Assembly (NCBI GenBank): GCA_003694325.1
Contig: RFKJ01000830.1
Span: 1 to 12,495, forward strand
Length of the DNA stretch: 12,495 nt
Source of the DNA: Deltaproteobacteria bacterium
GTDB taxonomy: Bacteria > Myxococcota_A > UBA796 > UBA2385
Direction: 5' to 3'
Position 1 is the first letter of the stretch, and every line of letters begins with the position of its first letter. The notes under the pieces are model-generated. The model saw nothing but the letters and a program-made list of their open reading frames with translations, made no database searches and was not told the origin of the DNA. This document shows, piece by piece, positions 7,563-12,495 of the stretch. Position numbers and translations under genes: made by a program.

Positions 7563-8677
7563 CGGCGCCTCCGGAGCAGCAGCAGGGCCGTCGCGAGCAG
7601 CCACCCCCACCCGCCCCGACCGGTGGTCGACGTGGTGCAGCCACCGGTCTGGCGGGTCGCGGGCGCCAGGTCCTGCCCGGTGTCGCCAGCCGGAATCTCC
7701 TGGTCCCAGTCGTCGCGGCCCGACACGCCGGTGTCCGCCGGCTCGTCCTCGTCGACCACGCCGTCGCAGTCTTCGTCCACCCCGGTGCCCGGCAGTTCTT
7801 CGGCCAGGGGCGAGACCGTGGCGTCGAGGTCGTCGCAGTCGTCGGTCCAGTCTGCCCCGTCGCCGTCGAGGTCGACCGACGCGGCGGCGTCCTGCGCGGC
7901 CGCCACCGCGGCGCCGCTGTCGACGCCGAAGCCATAGGCGAACAGCACCCGCACCCCCTCCCCGGCCAGCACGTCGCCCAGGTCGACCGCCAGGCCGAGC
8001 TGCTGGTCGCCCTCGCTGCTCGACGTGCCGGCGACGATGTCCGAGGGCAGGCTGCACCACGAACAGATCCCGCCCTGCCCGCCGACCGCGGCCAGCGCCC
8101 AGGCCCGCCCGTCCACCGCGCCGGACGCCACCACGACGCCGTCCTGCACGGCGTTGCTGGTCCGGCTGCTGCCGTCGAGGGGCGAGTCGATGTCGGGGTC
8201 GAAGCTGCGAGCGAGCCACGCGCCGTCGAGATCGACGGTGGGTTCCAGGTCCAGGAGCAGCCAGGCCACGGGCTGGCCCCACGGCAGGACGACCCAGGCG
8301 TCGACCAAGAGCATGTCGGCGTCGACACTGCCGTGCAGCCAGGCCAGGCGCCCGTCGTCGACCGGTGGATCCCAGCGCAGCTCGAGGTCGCTGCCGCTGT
8401 CCGGTGCGGCCTGGACCCAGGCGTCGGCGCCGGCCTGCAGCGCCCAGGTCTCAAACGCCCGGCCGGGCAGCAGCACGTCGCCGCCCGGGGGGAAGGGGCC
8501 CTCGGCGCCGTCGGGGTCGAAGACCAGCCCCAGGCCGGCGTCGGGGTTGCCCAAGGAGCCATCCGCGGCCACCCCGACCGCCACCATGTCGGTGGCCAGC
8601 CAGCGGTCCGCGGGCGGCAGATCGCCCGCCGCGTGGGCGGCCAGGGAGGACAGCAGGAGGAGGCAGGGGACGGGCAC
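7559..8677 (-). CDS. Secreted protein with one MopE-type motif and a MYXO-CTERM anchor
   Basis: This is a 372-residue protein if started at GTG 8677. The N-terminus (VPCLLLLSSLAAHA, then AGDLPPAD) is a signal peptide with an AHA cleavage site. The middle (about 25-265) is a beta-rich domain of no family I recognise, with a CSWC pair at 205-208. Residues 268-310 hold DLDGDG, CDDLDATVSP and DEDCDGVVDE, one unit of the putative metal-binding motif common in myxobacterial surface proteins. A DTG-rich linker leads to GGC (345-347), a hydrophobic stretch (about 357-368) and four terminal Arg. This is the MYXO-CTERM layout, by family knowledge processed at the Cys by a myxosortase and left on the cell surface. 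It is the first gene of a two-gene unit. The start is uncertain: no Shine-Dalgarno precedes GTG 8677, and in-frame GTG 8731 would give a longer, basic n-region (390 residues). Confidence 0.85.
   Translation of the reverse strand: MPVPCLLLLSSLAAHAAGDLPPADRWLATDMVAVGVAADGSLGNPDAGLGLVFDPDGAEGPFPPGGDVLLPGRAFETWALQAGADAWVQAAPDSGSDLELRWDPPVDDGRLAWLHGSVDADMLLVDAWVVLPWGQPVAWLLLDLEPTVDLDGAWLARSFDPDIDSPLDGSSRTSNAVQDGVVVASGAVDGRAWALAAVGGQGGICSWCSLPSDIVAGTSSSEGDQQLGLAVDLGDVLAGEGVRVLFAYGFGVDSGAAVAAAQDAAASVDLDGDGADWTDDCDDLDATVSPLAEELPGTGVDEDCDGVVDEDEPADTGVSGRDDWDQEIPAGDTGQDLAPATRQTGGCTTSTTGRGGWGWLLATALLLLRRRR
7568..7572 (-). promoter_or_regulatory. Ribosome binding site fixing the GTG start at 7562
   Basis: On the minus strand GGAGG lies five bases before GTG 7562, inside the last codons of the upstream gene. 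Together with the GTGA start/stop overlap it supports this start over the much longer open frame that continues upstream to 8282, where the translation is arginine-rich shadow sequence. Coupled translation with the upstream gene is likely. Confidence 0.75.
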
Positions 8678-8761
8678 GACCCGGACACGATACCCACAGC
8701 GCGGGCGCCACGCTCTATGCTTGCCGCGCACTGTCGCGCTGCGGCCAGCCACGGAGCACGC
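8678..8761. promoter_or_regulatory. Divergent intergenic region between the MYXO-CTERM and PAP2 genes
   Basis: These 84 bases separate two start codons pointing away from each other, so promoters for both units should lie here. For the plus strand, TATGCT at 8716-8721 is a possible -10 (four of six matches) with only a weak CCCACA 17 bases upstream. No convincing minus-strand promoter was found. If the MYXO-CTERM gene started at GTG 8731 the gap would shrink to 30 bases and its promoter would fall within the PAP2 gene. Confidence 0.3.
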
Positions 8762-10132
8762 ATGCGAGGTCCCCACCGCGCCCCTCTCGGCCCCCTGCTG
8801 CTCGCCAGCACGCTGCTGGCCAGCGGTACGTCCGGTGTCGCGCGCGCCGACGACGACGACCCCTGGGCGCTCGACAGCGGCGCCAGCGACGACTCCACCT
8901 CCGAGGAGAGCGACGCCCCGCAGCCGCCAGCGGAGGGCGACGAAGCGCCGCATCCGGCGGCATCGGAAGCGCTGCCCACGCCCCCGCCCGACTCGCCCTG
9001 GATGGTGTCGCCGCCCGACTCGCCCTGGACCGACGTCCCTCCCGCAGACGGCACCAGCTCCCCGTGGACCACCGCGTCAGAGCCCCCACCGCTGCCGCCC
9101 ATGCAGCCGCTGCCCGGCGTCCCGCCGCTGGACATCCCGGTCCGCGAGGCGCCGAACCCGCCCGGCTACGCCAGCCGGGACGCCTGCCGCGCCACCTGGC
9201 AGGCCGACCGCGGCCCGCTGGCCCGCCTGGCACCGACCTGGCGTCACCCCACGGTCGAGCGCTGCCGCTTCGCCGCCGGTGCACAGCGCTGGTACTCCGT
9301 AGAGATGCCCGCGGGCATGGTGCTCAGCGCCAGCGTCGACCTTCCGCTGCTGATCGGATCGGCCGGGCTCATCGCCTGGGGCAGCAGCATCGACGTCGTC
9401 GCAAACGGCCAGGACAACTGGTCGCAGACGTCCACGGTCCAGCAGGGCAAGGCCGGCAGCGGCGCACAACGCAGGGACCGCCTGCCGACCCGGACCTCCC
9501 CCGACGCCGGCGCCAGGACCGCCAGCGACGTCCTGCTGTACTCGGCCCTCGGCGGCGCCGCCCTGTCGCCGCTGGCGCTGCCCGAACGCAACGGGCTGAT
9601 CACCAATGGCACCGTGATGTTGGAGATCGTGGCCCTGCAGTACGGCGTGCAGCGGGTCGTCAGCGGCACGGTCGCCGAACCTCGGCCCGTGGCCTTCCAG
9701 GACATGTCGACCTGGACGGACGAAGACTTCGCCCTGGCCGCCGACAAGCTCACCGACGCCGACACCTGGCGCAGCTACTACAGCGGCCACACCTCGACCG
9801 TCGCATCGGTGGCCTACGGCTACGCCACCGTCTACGCCATCGACGCCATCGACCGCCACGCCGAAAACGCCGGCCTGTCGCTACTGCTCTTCCCCACGGC
9901 CTTCATGGTCGCCAACCTGCAGGGCCAGCTCCGCGTCGACGCCCTCATGCACGATCCGACCGACGTGTGGGTCGGCCACCTCGCCGGCGCCAGCATCGGC
10001 GTCGGCGTGCCCGTGCTGCACCACCTGCTGGCCCGGCACGGCCGTTCCCACGACAAGCCCACCGCCATGTCGGCGCTGGATCTTCAGCCCATCGTCAGCG
10101 CCGACGGCGTCGGCCTGTCGGGGAGGTGGTGA
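8762..10132 (+). CDS. PAP2-superfamily membrane phosphatase with a long proline-rich N-terminal head
   Basis: This 456-residue protein starts at ATG 8762, with GGAG five bases upstream. Residues 1-29 form a Sec signal ending ARA. An Asp/Ser/Pro-rich exported segment (30-135) follows, including the DSPW repeats, then a short domain with Cys142 and Cys168. From about 186 there are roughly six membrane segments (186-206, 255-272, 280-299, 344-360, 371-386, 402-422). The PAP2 signature is clear in two of three motifs: SGH at 341-343, and R391-x5-H397-x3-D401 followed by VWVGHLAGA. The first motif is divergent: VQRVVSGTVAEPRPV (296-310) lacks the usual Lys-x6-Arg-Pro spacing. PAP2 enzymes remove phosphate from lipids such as phosphatidate or undecaprenyl pyrophosphate; which applies here cannot be told. 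The catalytic His residues are present, but the changed first motif leaves activity open. The stop overlaps the next start by one base. Confidence 0.85.
   Translation: MRGPHRAPLGPLLLASTLLASGTSGVARADDDDPWALDSGASDDSTSEESDAPQPPAEGDEAPHPAASEALPTPPPDSPWMVSPPDSPWTDVPPADGTSSPWTTASEPPPLPPMQPLPGVPPLDIPVREAPNPPGYASRDACRATWQADRGPLARLAPTWRHPTVERCRFAAGAQRWYSVEMPAGMVLSASVDLPLLIGSAGLIAWGSSIDVVANGQDNWSQTSTVQQGKAGSGAQRRDRLPTRTSPDAGARTASDVLLYSALGGAALSPLALPERNGLITNGTVMLEIVALQYGVQRVVSGTVAEPRPVAFQDMSTWTDEDFALAADKLTDADTWRSYYSGHTSTVASVAYGYATVYAIDAIDRHAENAGLSLLLFPTAFMVANLQGQLRVDALMHDPTDVWVGHLAGASIGVGVPVLHHLLARHGRSHDKPTAMSALDLQPIVSADGVGLSGRW
8984..9029 (+). repeat. Short in-frame direct repeat encoding PPDSPW
   Basis: The 19 bases at 8984-9002 recur exactly at 9011-9029, a 27-base (nine-codon) period within the proline-rich head of the PAP2 protein. 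A third, degenerate SSPW follows at about 9057-9068. This looks like local duplication in a disordered linker. Confidence 0.7.
10122..10126 (+). promoter_or_regulatory. Ribosome binding site of the small lipoprotein gene
   Basis: GGAGG lies five bases before ATG 10132, inside the last codons of the PAP2 gene. It selects this ATG over the in-frame GTG codons just upstream and gives a one-base stop/start overlap (TGATG). Confidence 0.8.
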
Positions 10133-10698
10133 TGCTGCTCTGGATGCTCATCGCGTGTACGACCGACGGCGGCGCCCTGGCCGGGGACTGGATCGCCGCC
10201 TTCTACCGCACCGGACCCGACGACGCGGTGGTCGAGGGAGACGGCAGCGTCGGCGGCAGCCTGCCGGACACGGCCGACACCGCCGCACCGGCCGACACCG
10301 GCACCGCCCCCCTGCCCGCGTGCGAAGGCGACACCGGCGCCGAGCACTTCCGTGCGTTTCTGCGCATCACACACACGGTCCCCATCGAGGGTGAACACCT
10401 GACCCTGTACCCGGACAGTGGGCGTCACACCGCCAGCAACGCGACCGACCCCAGCAGCGCCATGGGCGGCCTGGTCGTCGGCGACTGGCAGGGGGGCGTC
10501 GCCCGGCTGGACCTGGTGCCGGACCTGGACTCGGCGCTGGTGACCAACTCCGATCGCGAAGCCTGGCGCACCCACCACCTGGCACTGCAAGGGCAGGCCT
10601 GGGGCGACCGCTGCTGGTCGGCGCGGTGGGCGTGGGTCGATGCCGAGGGGATCAAAGACGACACCGAGCGCGGGATCGTGTTCCTGCGGCGGCAGTAG
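10132..10698 (+). CDS. Small lipoprotein of unknown function, coupled to the PAP2 gene
   Basis: This 188-residue protein begins MLLWMLIAC, so its lipobox Cys would be residue 9; the signal peptide is only eight residues long and has no basic residue. Residues 40-60 are a PDTADTAAPADTG linker typical of myxobacterial lipoproteins. The remaining 125 or so residues form a compact domain with Cys64 and Cys161, which could make one disulfide, and a Trp-rich end (WGDRCWSARWAWVD). I do not recognise the domain. The start overlaps the PAP2 stop by one base with a strong ribosome binding site, so the two are probably made together; a partner or accessory role to the phosphatase is inference only. Confidence 0.85.
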   Translation: MLLWMLIACTTDGGALAGDWIAAFYRTGPDDAVVEGDGSVGGSLPDTADTAAPADTGTAPLPACEGDTGAEHFRAFLRITHTVPIEGEHLTLYPDSGRHTASNATDPSSAMGGLVVGDWQGGVARLDLVPDLDSALVTNSDREAWRTHHLALQGQAWGDRCWSARWAWVDAEGIKDDTERGIVFLRRQ

Positions 10699-10721
10699 CG
10701 CAGGGCTTTCTCTCAGGTCGG

Positions 10722-10736
10722 GCGCCTTGCAGGCGC
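10722..10736 (+). terminator. Weak hairpin between the small lipoprotein and RTX genes
   Basis: GCGCCT at 10722-10727 pairs with AGGCGC at 10731-10736 around TGC, 24 bases past the stop. No T-run follows. The rest of the 127-base gap (10699-10825) holds GC palindromes such as GGCGGCCGCC at 10738-10747 and GTGGCCAC further on, but no promoter I can support. Whether the RTX gene is transcribed separately is open. Confidence 0.25.
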
Positions 10737-10825
10737 GGGCGGCCGCCGGCAGGAGCGCCCGTGGTAACGTGGCCACGGCCGCGGCTCGTATCGCGCCTCT
10801 CCCTCCGACGACCCGGAGCTTTCCC

Positions 10826-11983
10826 ATGCAACTCGCCCTCCCCCCCGCACCGCTCGCCCCCGTCGCGCTGATCGGCGCTGACCGTGCCCCGGTCCCACTC
10901 CGCGCCCTCTACCTGTGGCTCTGCCTGATGGCGCTCGCCCTGGCCTCGGGACATGCCGCGTTCGCCGGCCCTGTCTACGCAGACGCTGCCGGTGTCGACC
11001 TCGGTACCTTTGCCTGCGACGCCCCGTCGGGCACGGACATGTGCGACTACGATGCCGGTGGAGACTCCTGGCAGTGCCACGCAAACCGCTTCCTGTCCAG
11101 CGACGAGAGCATCGCCGGCTCCTACGTGGTGAACAGCAAGGTCACCATGATCAAGGACTCCGATCACAGCGCGGAGTGGATCTGCTTCGACGAGACGTCG
11201 GGCGTGCCGGTGCACTACGCTTACTGCGCGTTCGGCGTGGCAACGGTCTACGACGTGGCGACCGACACCAACGCCACCCGCCGCTTCTTCTGCGGTCAGG
11301 GTAACGATCCCCTGGCCGATGTCCGGCTGATGGGCACCGAAGCCCCCGACCACCTCACCTTCCACCACAACCAGGTCGTCAGCGGGACCGCCTGCACCGC
11401 CGGAGAGGGTGGCGACGAGTGCGAGTACGACCTGCGCCACGACCTGGTCGCCATGGAAGCCCTGATGCTGGGCTCCGGCGGAACGGACGAGCTGCACGGC
11501 TCCCGCGACCCCGACACCGACAACGGCTACCACGAGACCCTCGATGGCGGCGCCGACGCTGACGTCATCTGGGGACACCCCGACGGCGACGAGATCCGCG
11601 GCGGCGGGGGTGACGACACCATCTACGCCGGCGCCGGTGACGACACGGTGTGGGGCGGGCTCGGCGCCGACACCATCAACGGCGGCGAGGGCGCCGACGA
11701 GATCCACGGCGAAGCCGGCAACGACGGCATCGCCGGCGGCGGGGGTGACGACACCAAGCTGTTCGGAGAAGCCGACGACGACGTGATCTGTGGAGATGAC
11801 GGCGACGACGTCATGCTCGGAGGACCGGGGGATGATCTGATGGTCGGCGGTGCATATGCGACCACAGACATCGCCAAGGGAGGGCTGGGCATGGATGAGT
11901 GTGACGCGCCTACTCATGAGCAGTGCGCGTTGACCGCCGTGGGCAGCCGCCCCCCCGAGTGCCCCATCGACCCGGAGATCTGA
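10826..11983 (+). CDS. Secreted cysteine-rich protein with RTX calcium-binding repeats
   Basis: This 385-residue protein starts at ATG 10826, seven bases after GGAG. The long N-terminus (APVPLRALYLWLCLMALALA) acts as a Sec signal, cleaved after AFA at about residue 47, unlike classical RTX toxins, which lack one. Residues 48-215 contain eight Cys (64, 73, 84, 120, 134, 156, 190, 199), suggesting a disulfide-bonded domain that I do not recognise. Residues 241-340 are about 11 nonapeptides of the GGxGxDxUx type (for example GGGGDDTIY, GGLGADTIN, GGPGDDLMV), which form a calcium-binding parallel beta roll in known RTX proteins. The tail (341-385) is again Cys-containing and has no type I secretion-like end. 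Role is unknown; a structural or adhesive surface protein is plausible. It is followed four bases later by a second predicted metal-binding protein. Confidence 0.9.
   Translation: MQLALPPAPLAPVALIGADRAPVPLRALYLWLCLMALALASGHAAFAGPVYADAAGVDLGTFACDAPSGTDMCDYDAGGDSWQCHANRFLSSDESIAGSYVVNSKVTMIKDSDHSAEWICFDETSGVPVHYAYCAFGVATVYDVATDTNATRRFFCGQGNDPLADVRLMGTEAPDHLTFHHNQVVSGTACTAGEGGDECEYDLRHDLVAMEALMLGSGGTDELHGSRDPDTDNGYHETLDGGADADVIWGHPDGDEIRGGGGDDTIYAGAGDDTVWGGLGADTINGGEGADEIHGEAGNDGIAGGGGDDTKLFGEADDDVICGDDGDDVMLGGPGDDLMVGGAYATTDIAKGGLGMDECDAPTHEQCALTAVGSRPPECPIDPEI
11546..11845 (+). repeat. RTX nonapeptide array, about 11 units
   Basis: One hundred codons divide into ten units of nine residues and one of ten. 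The eighth unit, GGGGDDTKLF, carries the extra residue and puts Lys where a large hydrophobic residue is expected. Unit 2 (GHPDGDEIR) and unit 9 (GEADDDVIC) depart from the Gly-Gly start, and unit 9 holds a Cys. Repeats are similar but not identical at DNA level. Confidence 0.9.
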
Positions 11984-11987
11984 CGCC

Positions 11988-12495
11988 ATGCGCCCGCTCT
12001 CCCTCCACCTGCTGGCACCGCTGGCCCTGTGCGCGGCGTGCGCGGGCAAGTCCGCCGACAGTGGTGCAGCGGCCACGGACTCGGGCGATGCCCCGTGCAC
12101 GCCGGTGGCGTGGCCCCTGGATGCCGACGGCGACGGCTACGCCGGCGACGACACCGTCGATGCCTGCGACCGACCCGACAACACGTCGGATGTGGGCGGC
12201 GACTGCGACGACAGCCGGGCCGACATCCACCCCGGCGCGACCGAGACCTGGTACGACGGCACCGACCAGGACTGCGACGGCGCGTCCGACTTCGACGCCG
12301 ACGGCGACGGCTTCGACACCGACACCACCGGCGGCGACGACTGTGACGACGGCCGGGCTGACGTCCACCCCGGCGCGACCGAGACCTGGTACGACGGCAC
12401 CGACGAGGACTGCGACGGCGCATCCGACTACGATGCCGACGGCGACGGCTTCGACACCGACACCACCGGCGGCGACGACTGCGATGACAGCCGGG
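11988..12495 (+). CDS. Lipoprotein with tandem MopE-type metal-binding repeats (3' end missing)
   Basis: The frame is open from ATG 11988 to the window edge (169 codons) and begins four bases after the RTX stop; GGAG sits ten bases upstream. The N-terminus MRPLSLHLLAPLALCAACAG is a lipoprotein-like signal, with Cys18 the likely lipidated residue, although Cys rather than Leu is at -3. After a DSG linker, residues from about 45 hold DADGDGY and then repeats of CDDSRADIHPGATE, WYDGTDQDCDG and DADGDGF. This is the putative metal-binding pattern seen in MopE-like and other myxobacterial surface proteins; the Asp-rich loops suggest calcium. The gene is almost certainly co-transcribed with the RTX gene. 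How many repeats follow, and whether a catalytic domain lies downstream, cannot be seen. Confidence 0.9.
   Translation, partial: MRPLSLHLLAPLALCAACAGKSADSGAAATDSGDAPCTPVAWPLDADGDGYAGDDTVDACDRPDNTSDVGGDCDDSRADIHPGATETWYDGTDQDCDGASDFDADGDGFDTDTTGGDDCDDGRADVHPGATETWYDGTDEDCDGASDYDADGDGFDTDTTGGDDCDDSR
12204..12495 (+). repeat. 138-bp tandem repeat inside the MopE-type lipoprotein gene
   Basis: Units begin at 12204, 12342 and 12480, each 138 bases (46 codons), with the third cut by the window edge. Aligning the first two by eye gives eight differences in 138 positions, four of them silent third-base changes. The high DNA identity points to recent duplication or ongoing homogenisation and suggests copy number may vary between strains. 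Confidence 0.9.

Noticed and set aside
6207..7937. Plus-strand open frame of 576 codons
   Set aside because: Opposite the two minus-strand genes, whose products have coherent signals, motifs and anchors; this frame has none.
7563..8282. Upstream extension of the transglutaminase-like gene to 8282
   Set aside because: The extension is Arg/Gly-rich shadow of the MYXO-CTERM gene; the lipobox, GGAGG and GTGA overlap fix the start at 7562.
7313..8761. Upstream extension of the PAP2 frame
   Set aside because: The sequence before ATG 8762 is antisense to the MYXO-CTERM gene, and ATG 8762 has a ribosome binding site and a signal peptide.
6940..10131. Upstream part of the 1252-codon frame ending at 10698
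   Set aside because: Arg/Pro-rich shadow sequence across two other genes; only the part from ATG 10132 has a lipobox, a linker and a real start signal.
10652..12100. Minus-strand frame of 482 codons opposite the RTX gene
   Set aside because: Its Val/Gly/Ala periodicity is the reverse of the RTX repeats; no start signal or domain is present.
12204..12495. CRISPR array or intergenic satellite
   Set aside because: The 138-base period is an exact multiple of three, lies in an open frame, and encodes a known metal-binding motif.

Overview
The window is very GC-rich and most likely comes from a member of the Myxococcota. Four features point there: a MYXO-CTERM-type C-terminal anchor (GGC, a hydrophobic stretch, then RRRR), MopE-type metal-binding repeats (CDD...HPGA.E...DG.D.DCDG), linkers rich in DTG/DSG, and many lipoproteins with minimal signal peptides. 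No rRNA, tRNA, insertion sequence or CRISPR array was seen.

Layout. (1) Positions 1-5889, plus strand: the bulk of a very large bacterial alpha-2-macroglobulin (A2M), open at the left edge, with an intact CAEQ thioester motif. (2) Positions 5890-6038: a convergent gap with a perfect 11-bp GC hairpin and a second, weaker hairpin. (3) Positions 8677-6039, minus strand: two genes overlapping by GTGA. The first is a MYXO-CTERM protein with one MopE-type motif. The second is a lipoprotein whose C-terminal part has the spacing of a transglutaminase-like Cys/His/Asp domain. (4) Positions 8678-8761: a short divergent promoter region. (5) Positions 8762-10698, plus strand: a PAP2-superfamily membrane phosphatase with a long proline-rich periplasmic head, overlapped by one base (TGATG) by a small lipoprotein of unknown function. 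(6) Positions 10826-12495, plus strand: a secreted, cysteine-rich protein with about 11 RTX calcium-binding nonapeptides. Four bases later comes a lipoprotein built of nearly identical 46-residue MopE-type repeats, cut by the right edge.

Every gene whose N-terminus is visible has an export signal, and the A2M family is also periplasmic or surface-exposed. The window is therefore a run of cell-envelope genes. A2M is the protease-trapping component by family knowledge. The rest look like surface anchoring, calcium/metal-binding and lipid or undecaprenyl phosphate functions. A single shared pathway is not shown by the sequence; the only tight links are the overlapping or nearly overlapping pairs named above.
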